Positions 15,959 to 24,013 of a stretch of 64,000 bases of DNA are shown one piece after another (position 1 is the first letter of the stretch; the number at the start of each line of letters is the position of its first letter). The notes under the pieces were generated by a model. The model did no database searches, was not told the origin of the DNA, and saw only the letters and a list, made by a program, of their open reading frames with translations. Origin of the DNA: Methylophilus glucosoxydans. GTDB lineage: Bacteria > Pseudomonadota > Gammaproteobacteria > Burkholderiales > Methylophilaceae. A program made the position numbers and the translations under genes. Location of the stretch: assembly GCF_042676145.1 (NCBI RefSeq), contig NZ_JBHTJW010000003.1:248001-312000 (forward strand), in the 5' to 3' direction.

Positions 15959-16410
15959 TGCGGATTTGGGTGGATGCCGATGCCTGCCCGGGCGTGATCA
16001 AGGACATCCTGTTTCGGGCGGCTGAGCGTAGTCAGGTCATGACCACCTTTGTCGCCAACAAAGTTCTCTATGTGCCGCCCTCAGCCTATTTGCGCGCCTT
16101 GCAAGTCGCCAAGGGGTTTGATGTGGCAGATAACGAGATCGTGGCGATGCTGGAAGCGGGCGATTTGGTGATTACGGCAGATATCCCGCTTGCCGCGCAG
16201 GTGATTGAAAAACAAGCGCATGCGTTGAATCCACGCGGGGAGTTTTATTCGGCAGAGAATATCCGCGAGCGACTGGCTATGCGCGACTTTATGGAATCAC
16301 TGCGCGCCAGCGGGGTGGAAACGCAGGGCCCCAATGCCATGCAGGCGTCTGACCGCCACGCGTTCGCGCGGCAACTGGATCAGTTTTTGGCGCGCAAACG
16401 CATGGACTAG
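15958..16410 (+). CDS. YaiI/YqxD (UPF0178, DUF188) family protein
   Basis: A 150-residue member of the widespread YaiI/YqxD family, recognised by the N-terminal IWVDADACP, the central DVADNEIVAML with LVITADIPLA, and the C-terminal region. The conserved Asp residues and PIN-like arrangement suggest a nuclease-type fold, but no activity is established for the family. TAATG links its start to the stop of the helicase gene, implying translational coupling. The gene end faces the convergent PEP-CTERM protease gene after only ten bases. Confidence 0.88.
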   Translation: MRIWVDADACPGVIKDILFRAAERSQVMTTFVANKVLYVPPSAYLRALQVAKGFDVADNEIVAMLEAGDLVITADIPLAAQVIEKQAHALNPRGEFYSAENIRERLAMRDFMESLRASGVETQGPNAMQASDRHAFARQLDQFLARKRMD

Positions 16411-16420
16411 GCTAGCCTTG

Positions 16421-17344
16421 CTAAGCGTATGCGTTGATTACCGTTTGACGTCTGCTGCCAAGGTTCCGTCTGTATAGCAGGCCAAGCAACAGGCCGCCCG
16501 CCAACAGATTCAGGCTGATGCTGGATTCAGGCACCGGTGTTACGACCGACCAACCGATGGCCGCCATGCCTGCATAATCCAGATCGGTAAAATATTTGCG
16601 TGTGCCAGGGGTAATGTCTGGGTCCATTACCGTCTCCTGCGGTGTTCCGCCAACCGTGCTCATGGTGCCGGGCGCCCAGTGCGCCAGGTCATTGCTGAGG
16701 GCGACGGTCCCGGTTTCGCTACTGTTAAAATTGCTGCCGTTGACCTGTGCTTCAAACGAGGGGGCCAGGCCAAAGCCAAGCACATGGGCAATTTCGTGTA
16801 CGGCCACCGTGTAAAAATCAAATTGGGTATTGGTCAAACCTGCCTGATCCTGGCCAAAATACCATGAGGTTGAACTGTTGAAGCTGATCATGCCACCCCA
16901 GGTGGCAAAGTCAGTGGCACTGTTACCCGTGGTGTTAGTCTGGCCACGGTCGACGGCGTTGGCGCAAAAACTGCCTAGCCCACTGCATGAATAGCCGCCG
17001 GACCCGCCTGCACCAATGGTGAAGCCACCAAGATTATCGCTACCCACATATATTTTGATCACATTTGCTGCCACACTCAGATTGGAGAGCGTTTGCGTCT
17101 GGTTAATATCCGAGGGGTCAAGAATCAGACCCTGGAAGTTGTTGAGGCCGCCTGAATTAATGGCGCTCAGTGAGTCGGTAATGCGGGTTTCAAACACCGA
17201 GGCAGCCGCATTGAGGGTTTGAATGTTGGTGCTGTTAAAGAAGCCGCTGGTATCGTAACTAAAGTCAAATTGGATATCAATATTGGCAAATGCGGACGGG
17301 GACGCCACGAGCAGGGCAGTGAGAGACCAGGGTAACAATTTCAT
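16421..17344 (-). CDS. Exported PEP-CTERM zinc metalloprotease (NF038122-like)
   Basis: A 307-residue secreted protein with a signal peptide at residues 1-20, a metalloprotease domain carrying VHEIAHVLGFG near residue 186, and a PEP-CTERM sorting signal at the end (VPESS, hydrophobic stretch, YRRN). HEIAH supplies two histidine ligands and the catalytic Glu; the third metzincin histidine expected six residues after the second His is absent, as in the HEIxHALGF group of PEP-CTERM metallopeptidases, so another residue must complete the site. It probably acts at the cell surface or in the matrix on an unknown substrate. It is transcribed alone, with no exosortase gene nearby. Confidence 0.82.
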   Translation of the reverse strand: MKLLPWSLTALLVASPSAFANIDIQFDFSYDTSGFFNSTNIQTLNAAASVFETRITDSLSAINSGGLNNFQGLILDPSDINQTQTLSNLSVAANVIKIYVGSDNLGGFTIGAGGSGGYSCSGLGSFCANAVDRGQTNTTGNSATDFATWGGMISFNSSTSWYFGQDQAGLTNTQFDFYTVAVHEIAHVLGFGLAPSFEAQVNGSNFNSSETGTVALSNDLAHWAPGTMSTVGGTPQETVMDPDITPGTRKYFTDLDYAGMAAIGWSVVTPVPESSISLNLLAGGLLLGLLYRRNLGSRRQTVINAYA

Positions 17345-17519
17345 CGCAGACGTATCCTCTTGATAAGTAATTTAGAGTTGTTTTAACCGCAGTATAGCGA
17401 TTTTATGTCTGCTGTTGAGCATACTGCCGTGTCTGGGCTAAAAATAGCCATGATGCTGCCTGCGTTTAGGGCAAAATGCGACAGCATGCCACCCGATGGG
17501 GACCGCAAGGGGCTTAAGC

Positions 17520-18164
17520 CTACAGATATAGATGGTGCTGCTGGATATACTGGAGCACAGACACAGGCAACTGGTCTGATAAATTCTGGCCTGGATGCGC
17601 CAGTGCTGCACGGATGCCGGTCGAGGAAATCGCTGGTGGGCTCTCGGGCAAATAACCGATGAAGCCATGTGTGGCGGCTGCACACTGGCTGGCAAAGGCC
17701 TCGATAGCCACGAACTTTTCCGTGTGTTCTGCATGTAACACAAGCCTGGATGCCAAGTCTGCACGGTGCACAACCAACAGATGGCAATACTCCAGCAGCT
17801 CCTGCCAGCGGTGCCAGGTCGGCAATTGCTGGTAGCTATCCTGGCCCATGAGCAGACAGAGGGATTGCTCGGGGAAACGCTGGCGGAGCAGGTGTAACGT
17901 CTCTATGGTGTAAGAGGGGCCCTGGCGATCCAGTTCACAGCTGTCGAGCACGTATTGCGGATGCGCCTGAATGGCAAGCTTGACCATGGCAGCACGGTGT
18001 TGCGCCGTAACCGCTGGGGCAGTCTTGTGCGGGGGCAAGGCAGCTGGCACAAAGCGGATTTGCGTACAGTGCAGCGTGTCCAGCACGGTCTGTGCGAGCG
18101 CCAGATGCCCGTTGTGAATGGGGTTAAAGGTGCCGCCGAATATGCCTATGCATTCCATCTTCAT
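17520..18164 (-). CDS. nadD: Nicotinate-nucleotide adenylyltransferase
   Basis: A 214-residue enzyme that transfers AMP from ATP to nicotinate mononucleotide in NAD synthesis. It shows the nucleotidyltransferase signature GIFGGTFNPIHNGHL (residues 7-21) and the C-terminal ISSTGIR motif. The start may be the first Met or the Met three codons later (MECIGIF). It is the last gene of the minus-strand run leuS-lptE-holA-proA-nadD. The usual downstream partners rsfS and rlmH are not present in the 170 bases that follow, which hold no recognisable gene. Confidence 0.95.
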   Translation of the reverse strand: MKMECIGIFGGTFNPIHNGHLALAQTVLDTLHCTQIRFVPAALPPHKTAPAVTAQHRAAMVKLAIQAHPQYVLDSCELDRQGPSYTIETLHLLRQRFPEQSLCLLMGQDSYQQLPTWHRWQELLEYCHLLVVHRADLASRLVLHAEHTEKFVAIEAFASQCAAATHGFIGYLPESPPAISSTGIRAALAHPGQNLSDQLPVSVLQYIQQHHLYL

Positions 18165-18230
18165 GACTCTTTGGGTAGATTATGGCGTTGCGCATCCAGC
18201 ATTGCACAAGCCAAACGGCTGCCAGCGTGA

Positions 18231-19487
18231 TTAAGCGCGGACGTGGCCGTCACCCAAAACGACATATTTGAGGGAGGTTAAGCCTTCCAGACCGACCGGG
18301 CCACGCGCATGCAGTTTGTCGGTAGAAATACCGATTTCAGCACCAAAGCCATATTCAAAGCCATCGGCAAAGCGGGTAGAGGCATTGACCATGACGCTGC
18401 TGGAGTCCACTTCACGCAAAAACTGGCGTGCCTTGGTGTAGTTTTCGGTCACAATCGCCTCGGTGTGCTGGCTGGAATACTGGTTGATATGCGCAATCGC
18501 TTCATCCACGCCACTGACCACCTTGCAAGAGATAATCGCGGCCAGATATTCGGTGTAATAGTCTTCTTCAGTCGCCGCCTTTGCCTGTGGCACGATGGCA
18601 CGCGTTTCGTCGCAACCACGGATTTCCACGCCTTTGCCTAGCAGCATCTCGGCCAGTTGAGGCAGGGCCGTGTTGGCGATGCTGCGTGCGACCAGCAGTG
18701 ACTCTGCCGTGTTGCAGGTGCCCAGACGCTGGGTTTTGGCGTTTTCGAGGATACGCACGGCTTTGACCAGGTCAGCTTCGTCATCGACATACACATGGCA
18801 GTTGCCATCCAGGTGTTTGATCACAGGGATGCGGGCATCGTTGCTGATGCGCTCGATCAGGCCTTTGCCGCCGCGTGGCACGATCACATCCACATATTGT
18901 TTCATGGTGATGAGTTCACCGACGGCAGCGCGGTCAGTGGTCTCGACCACGAGCACGGCCGCTTGTGGCAAGCCTGCTTGTTGCAGGCCCTGGTGCACGA
19001 GCTTGGCCAGCGCCTGGTTGCAATGGATGGCCTCGGAGCCGCCGCGTAGAATGCAGGCGTTGCCGGATTTGATACACAAACCCGCCGCATCGACCGTCAC
19101 ATTAGGACGGGCCTCGTAAATAATGCCGATCACGCCCAGCGGTACGCGCATCTGGCCAATCTGGATGCCGGAAGGACGGTATTTGAAATTGCTCATTTCG
19201 CCAATTGGGTCTGGCAAGCTGGCAATTTGTTCCAAGCCTTCTGCCATGGTTGCCACTGATTTCTCGGTTAATGTCAGGCGGTCCAGCATGGCGGCTTCCA
19301 TGCCATTGGCTTGGGCGGCTTGCAGGTCTTGCTGGTTGGCGGCGAGCAGGGCTTTTTCGTGCTGACGGATCAGGGCGGCAATATTGCGCAGCGCCTGGTT
19401 CTTGGTGTTGGTGTCAGCTTTTGCCATCAAGCGGGAGGCGGCGCGTGCCTGCTCCCCCAGTTGTTTCATATAGTGTTGAATGTCCAT
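18231..19487 (-). CDS. proA: Glutamate-5-semialdehyde dehydrogenase (gamma-glutamyl phosphate reductase)
   Basis: A 418-residue NADPH-dependent enzyme reducing gamma-glutamyl phosphate, the second step of proline synthesis. The frame is open to 19577, but MDIQHYMKQLGEQAR at 19487 is the family start and avoids overlap with holA. Typical motifs are IYEARPNVTVDAAGL, SGNACILRGGSEA, and LGTCNTAESLL with the catalytic Cys. Located between holA and nadD, with 23 bases to holA. No proB is in this neighbourhood. Confidence 0.96.
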   Translation of the reverse strand: MDIQHYMKQLGEQARAASRLMAKADTNTKNQALRNIAALIRQHEKALLAANQQDLQAAQANGMEAAMLDRLTLTEKSVATMAEGLEQIASLPDPIGEMSNFKYRPSGIQIGQMRVPLGVIGIIYEARPNVTVDAAGLCIKSGNACILRGGSEAIHCNQALAKLVHQGLQQAGLPQAAVLVVETTDRAAVGELITMKQYVDVIVPRGGKGLIERISNDARIPVIKHLDGNCHVYVDDEADLVKAVRILENAKTQRLGTCNTAESLLVARSIANTALPQLAEMLLGKGVEIRGCDETRAIVPQAKAATEEDYYTEYLAAIISCKVVSGVDEAIAHINQYSSQHTEAIVTENYTKARQFLREVDSSSVMVNASTRFADGFEYGFGAEIGISTDKLHARGPVGLEGLTSLKYVVLGDGHVRA

Positions 19488-19510
19488 AATCGCTATTCTA
19501 ACTGAAAACC

Positions 19511-20554
19511 TTAACGAGACCTGCCTGCCGCAGCTCTGGCCGTCTTGTTGGCTGCCATGCGCGCAATGCCTGTACATAGCCTTGACAGCTCCAGCCAGGC
19601 ATCGCCATCGCCCACGCCTTTTGCCATGCGGTCTATGTCAGACAGTTTTTGCAAAGCAGCTTCGATATGTTTTTGCGGTAAAAATTCCAGCGCGCGCCTG
19701 ACTAATTGCTGGCGGTCACCAAATAGCCTGGCTTGACTCAGCGCGGCTTGCATGGCGATGCCTTGTTGCATGGCCAGCCTGACTTGCAACAATGGGCGGA
19801 ACAGCCAAATCAGCGGATTCATGACCGCCACGGCGGTTTCGCCTTCTTCGCGCAGGCCTTCCAGCATGCGCATCACGCGTTGCGGGTCGCCTTGCAACAT
19901 GGCTTCCCCCAGTTGCGAGACGTCAAAGCGGGCCACATTAAGCACGCATTGGCGGATGGCGTCTTCACTGAGCGGGCCGGGTGGGTAGAGCAAGCCCAGT
20001 TTTTGGATTTCCTGATGGGCGGCCAGCAGATTGCCTTCGACCTGCTCGGCAATAAAGCGACGCGAGGCTTCATCTGCAGTTTGCTGTTGCATGGCCAGTC
20101 GCTGCGCAATCCACTCAGGCAGTTGTGCCAGCGGCACCTGGTTCAGTACCAGCAGCACCCCATGTTGCGACAGGGCTTCGTACCAGGCGCTGCTGGTCAT
20201 GTCACGGTCTGGGGCGGGCAGGGTGAGGATGATGGTGGTATCAGCCGCAGGCTGTTCTGCCAGTTGCTGCAAGGCTTTGGCCCCTTCCACGCCGGGCTTG
20301 CCGGTGGGGAGGTTGATTTCAAGAATCCGTTGCTCGGCAAACAGCGAAAAACTCTGCAGAAACTGGCTGACTTGTCCCCAGTTGAAGTAGCGCTCCACTG
20401 TAAAACTGGCACGCTCTTGCGCGCCATGTTGTCGTGCGGCGAGGCGGATCTGGTCTATGGCCTCGGTGATGGAGAGGGGCTCATCGCCCGCCAGCACGAA
20501 CAAATGCTGTTTGGGAGGCAAATATTGCGTAAGTTGCGCCGCCTGAATGCGCAT
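19511..20554 (-). CDS. holA: DNA polymerase III delta subunit
   Basis: A 347-residue clamp-loader subunit that opens the beta clamp. It has the family N terminus (QYLPPKQHLFVLAGDEPLSI), the RILEINLPTGKPG segment and the C-terminal clamp-loader collar helices. The Walker A region is degenerate, as expected for delta. The start is two bases after the lptE stop, a standard coupling in betaproteobacteria and gammaproteobacteria. Confidence 0.93.
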   Translation of the reverse strand: MRIQAAQLTQYLPPKQHLFVLAGDEPLSITEAIDQIRLAARQHGAQERASFTVERYFNWGQVSQFLQSFSLFAEQRILEINLPTGKPGVEGAKALQQLAEQPAADTTIILTLPAPDRDMTSSAWYEALSQHGVLLVLNQVPLAQLPEWIAQRLAMQQQTADEASRRFIAEQVEGNLLAAHQEIQKLGLLYPPGPLSEDAIRQCVLNVARFDVSQLGEAMLQGDPQRVMRMLEGLREEGETAVAVMNPLIWLFRPLLQVRLAMQQGIAMQAALSQARLFGDRQQLVRRALEFLPQKHIEAALQKLSDIDRMAKGVGDGDAWLELSRLCTGIARMAANKTARAAAGRSR

Positions 20555-20556
20555 GG

Positions 20557-21072
20557 CTATTCGGCTTTTTTAAGGGCAGACAGTCGTCGCATGATGCCGT
20601 TGAGCACGTCTAACTGCATGCTGTCACTGAGCATTTTTTGCTCGGCCTGCTTGGCCAGCAAGTTGGCGTCGTTATAGGTATAGTCACGACGGCCTTCCAT
20701 GATCAACGGCAGTGCCCAAGTTGGCTCACCGGTGACTTTGGTACGGTATTGCACGCGGTAGTACAGCTCGTATTCTCGCACCACCCCGGTCCCGCTCAGA
20801 GACAGAATACGCTGTTCGTTTTCTTCTTTGAGCAGTTCCAGCTGTAGTTCAGCTTCTTCTGCGTCGGTCACAACCTTGACACCCTGTTCTACCAAGGCCT
20901 TTTTGAGCGCAATGTTGATTTGCGTAGAGCCCTTGATGAAAATGGTTTTAAAGGCAATCGGTGACGGTTGGCGCAGGTGAAACCCGCAAGCAGACAAGAG
21001 CGCCGTCAGCACGGCGATGCTGCACCACAGGGTGATCGCGTGAATCCAGCGGGTAGGGGTTGTCTGCTGCAC
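20557..21072 (-). CDS. lptE: LPS-assembly lipoprotein LptE
   Basis: A 171-residue outer-membrane lipoprotein that plugs and assists the LptD barrel in LPS insertion. A signal sequence ends in the lipobox LLSAC with lipidated Cys29, followed by GFHLRQP, the characteristic mature N terminus of LptE/RlpB. The LptD partner is encoded at 30225-32615 in this window. Gene order leuS-lptE-holA matches the common proteobacterial arrangement. Confidence 0.93.
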   Translation of the reverse strand: MQQTTPTRWIHAITLWCSIAVLTALLSACGFHLRQPSPIAFKTIFIKGSTQINIALKKALVEQGVKVVTDAEEAELQLELLKEENEQRILSLSGTGVVREYELYYRVQYRTKVTGEPTWALPLIMEGRRDYTYNDANLLAKQAEQKMLSDSMQLDVLNGIMRRLSALKKAE

Positions 21073-21095
21073 AATGCGCTCCTCGAAAGAAAGGG

Positions 21096-23711
21096 CTAAG
21101 CCACCACAATATTAATCAGTTTGTTGGGCACGACGATGATTTTTTTCACGCTGCCTTCATTCAGGAATTTTTGGACGAAGTCCTGATTAACGGCAGTCGC
21201 TTCAATCTGCTCTTTGGCCATGCTCTTGGGGATGCTGATGCTGCCACGCAGCTTGCCATTGACCTGCACCACGTATTCCACCTCGTCCTGTACCAGGGCT
21301 GAGTTGGCTGGTTCTGGCCATTTGGCAGACAGAATGTCTTCGCCAAGTTTGAGCGATTGCCACATGACTTGCGTGATGTGCGGTGCAATCGGTGATAACA
21401 GGCGCAACAGGATGCTGTAGCCTTCAAACGCCACGGCGATCCAGTCTTTTTCTGCCTCTTTTTGCACTTTCTCCAGCGTGTTGAGGATTTTCATGCAGGC
21501 AGAGGCCACCGTGTTGAACTGTAGCTTGCCCAGATCGACATTGGCCTGTTTGAGCACGCTGTGCACTTCACGTCTGTGGTTGGCCAGCTCGCCGGTCAGT
21601 TTGTTTGGCAGGTCAGCCGGTGTTTGTTGGGACAAGACATGGCCAAAATTCCATACCCGTTTCAAGAAACGGTGTGAGCCTTCCACGCCACTGTCTGACC
21701 ACTCCAGCGTTTGTTCTGGCGGCGCCGCAAACATCATAAAGAAGCGGGCAGTATCCGCGCCATATTGTTCAATCAGCGATTGCGGGTCGACGCCATTACG
21801 CTTGGACTTGGACATGGTGCCTATGCCCTGGTAGTCAATAGCCGAGCCATCTTTGAGCAGCTTGGCACCAGTCACCTTGCCGTTGTTATCGTGTACCAGC
21901 TCGACTTCTTCCGGCGCAAAATATTCAATACCGCCTTTAGCCGTGCGGCGCGAGAAGATATGATTCAGCACCATGCCTTGTGTCAGCAGGTTGGCAAATG
22001 GCTCATCATAATTGACCAGGCCGAGGTCGCGCATGACCTTGCTCCAGAAGCGGGAGTAGAGCAAGTGCAGAATTGCGTGTTCAATGCCGCCAATATACTG
22101 GTCTACCGGCATCCAGTGATTGGTCTGTGCATCCACCATGGCTTCATTGCTAAAGCCTGAGGCATAGCGTGCGTAGTACCAGCTGGAATCGACAAAGGTG
22201 TCCATGGTGTCAGTTTCGCGCTTGGCGGGCTGGCCACATTTGGGGCAGGTGCAGTTTAAAAAGTCTTCGCGCTTGTTGAGCGGATTGCCTGAACCATCCG
22301 GGACACAATCTTCCGGTAATTTCACCGGCAGCTGGTCGTCGGGCACAGGCACATCGCCACAGCTGTCGCAATGAATGATCGGAATCGGGCAACCCCAGTA
22401 GCGCTGACGGGAAACGCCCCAGTCGCGCAGGCGCCAGTTGGTCTGCTTGCCGCCCAGATTTTTTTCTGCCAGATCAGCTGCCACAGCCTCAACTGCTTCT
22501 GCGTAGCCCAGATCGTTATATTTGCCAGAGTGGATGCAGACGCTTTTGGTTTTATCACCGTACCACTCTTGCCAGGCTGCCAGGTCAAATTCCTGACCGA
22601 GCACGCTGATCACTTGTTTGATCGGCAAATTGTATTTTTTGGCAAAGCCGAAATCACGTTCATCGTGCGCAGGCACGGCCATCACGGCGCCTTCGCCATA
22701 GGTCATGAGCACATAGTTGCCTATCCACACCGGCACCTGTTCGCCGGTCATCGGGTGGGTGACGGTCAGGCCGGTGTCCATGCCTTCTTTTTCCATGGTG
22801 GCCATGTCGGCTTCCATGACGGAGCCTTGCTTGCATTTGTCGATAAATGCTTGCAGCGCCGGGTTTTGTTGCGCAGCTTGTGTCGCCAGCGGATGCTCGG
22901 CTGCCACGGCACAGAAGGTCACGCCCATGATGGTGTCGGCACGGGTGGTGAATACCCACAGTTTGCCGTCATCAATCAATTGGCCGTCATTGTTTTTGAT
23001 GTCGTGCGTAAACGCAAAACGCACGCCCACGCTCTTGCCTATCCAGTTGGCCTGCATGGTTTTGACACGCTCAGGCCAGCCTGGCAGTTTGTCCAGATCA
23101 TCCAGCAATTGCTGTGCGTAGCCGGTGATGTTGAGGTAGTAGCCAGGGATTTCGCGTTTTTCTACGATCGCCCCCGTGCGCCAGCCGCGGCCATCAATCA
23201 CCTGCTCATTGGCGAGCACGGTCTGGTCGACCGGGTCCCAATTCACCACCTGGGTTTTTTTGTAGGCGATGCCTTTTTCCAGCATGCGCAAAAACAGCCA
23301 CTGGTTCCATTTGTAATAGTCAGGCTGACAGGTGGCCAGCTCGCGGCTCCAGTCGATGGCAAAGCCCAGTGACTTCAACTGCTTGCGCATGTAGGCAATG
23401 TTGTCATATGTCCATTGCGCTGGTGGCACGCTATTCTGAATCGCCGCGTTCTCGGCAGGCAAGCCAAACGCATCCCAACCCATGGGTTGCAACACGTTAA
23501 AGCCTTTCATATGGTGATAGCGGCTTAATACGTCGCCGATGGTGTAGTTACGCACATGCCCCATATGCAACTTGCCACTTGGGTAGGGGAACATCGACAA
23601 GCAATAGTATTTGGGCTTGTGACTGTCTGCCTTGGCCTGGAAACTCAGCTTGCTGTCCCAGTGCTGTTGGGCCTGTTGCTCGACTTCTTTAAATGGATAC
23701 TGCTGTTGCAT
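21096..23711 (-). CDS. leuS: Leucyl-tRNA synthetase
   Basis: An 871-residue class I aminoacyl-tRNA synthetase charging tRNA-Leu. The HIGH motif appears as PSGKLHMGHVRNYTIGD near residues 43-59, the CP1 editing domain occupies about 225-420, and the KMSKS motif appears as GTMSKSKRNG near residue 635. A zinc-like cysteine pair CDSCGDV and CTCPKCG lies in the insert region. Length is normal. It is the first gene of the leuS-lptE-holA-proA-nadD run and reads away from the TonB-dependent receptor gene. Confidence 0.98.
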   Translation of the reverse strand: MQQQYPFKEVEQQAQQHWDSKLSFQAKADSHKPKYYCLSMFPYPSGKLHMGHVRNYTIGDVLSRYHHMKGFNVLQPMGWDAFGLPAENAAIQNSVPPAQWTYDNIAYMRKQLKSLGFAIDWSRELATCQPDYYKWNQWLFLRMLEKGIAYKKTQVVNWDPVDQTVLANEQVIDGRGWRTGAIVEKREIPGYYLNITGYAQQLLDDLDKLPGWPERVKTMQANWIGKSVGVRFAFTHDIKNNDGQLIDDGKLWVFTTRADTIMGVTFCAVAAEHPLATQAAQQNPALQAFIDKCKQGSVMEADMATMEKEGMDTGLTVTHPMTGEQVPVWIGNYVLMTYGEGAVMAVPAHDERDFGFAKKYNLPIKQVISVLGQEFDLAAWQEWYGDKTKSVCIHSGKYNDLGYAEAVEAVAADLAEKNLGGKQTNWRLRDWGVSRQRYWGCPIPIIHCDSCGDVPVPDDQLPVKLPEDCVPDGSGNPLNKREDFLNCTCPKCGQPAKRETDTMDTFVDSSWYYARYASGFSNEAMVDAQTNHWMPVDQYIGGIEHAILHLLYSRFWSKVMRDLGLVNYDEPFANLLTQGMVLNHIFSRRTAKGGIEYFAPEEVELVHDNNGKVTGAKLLKDGSAIDYQGIGTMSKSKRNGVDPQSLIEQYGADTARFFMMFAAPPEQTLEWSDSGVEGSHRFLKRVWNFGHVLSQQTPADLPNKLTGELANHRREVHSVLKQANVDLGKLQFNTVASACMKILNTLEKVQKEAEKDWIAVAFEGYSILLRLLSPIAPHITQVMWQSLKLGEDILSAKWPEPANSALVQDEVEYVVQVNGKLRGSISIPKSMAKEQIEATAVNQDFVQKFLNEGSVKKIIVVPNKLINIVVA

Positions 23712-23836
23712 GCTGAAATGGGTTTGAAATAAAAAACAAGATTATACCTGACTAAGGTTCTGCTGGATGGTGGGGATGATTTTCCTGAAGCGGAATTTTT
23801 AACGCCTGCATATCCACGTAAGTGGTGGTTGATATT

Positions 23837-23865
23837 AACCAATTCTAAATCGGATTGGTTTTTTT
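23837..23865 (+). terminator. Terminator-like hairpin in the leuS / TonB-receptor divergent gap
   Basis: AACCAAT at 23837-23843 and ATTGGTT at 23854-23860 pair perfectly; two inner positions can extend the stem. Seven T follow on the plus strand (23859-23865). No plus-strand gene precedes it, so it is either an attenuator in the receptor mRNA leader or the 3' end of a small RNA. The remainder of the 300-base gap is very AT-rich, and no convincing Fur box could be fixed. Confidence 0.5.
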
Positions 23866-24013
23866 GGACCAGTGATTAAATTGATTTATCATTAATATAT
23901 AGTCATAAAATAGATTATTTTTATAACAATCATATAGTTAATAATTATCGCGATATGTTGGCATGTTGTTTGCAGCATTGACACACTCTGTTGTCATTTT
24001 TGGGGTTACACAC

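Noticed and set aside
17383..17787. Open frame of 134 codons overlapping the end of nadD
   Set aside because: It lies in another frame over the conserved nadD C terminus, has cysteine/arginine-rich unlikely composition and shows no family motif.
20031..20677. Long plus-strand frames opposite holA and lptE
   Set aside because: They are complements of well-conserved holA and lptE sequence in a high-GC region, where long antisense frames are expected.
22371..23372. 333-codon plus-strand frame opposite leuS
   Set aside because: LeuS matches its family throughout; the His/Phe-rich opposite translation is an artefact of codon bias.
23880..23960. Fur box ahead of the TonB-dependent receptor
   Set aside because: The region is simply AT-rich; no stretch matched the GATAATGATAATCATTATC pattern well enough to assign.
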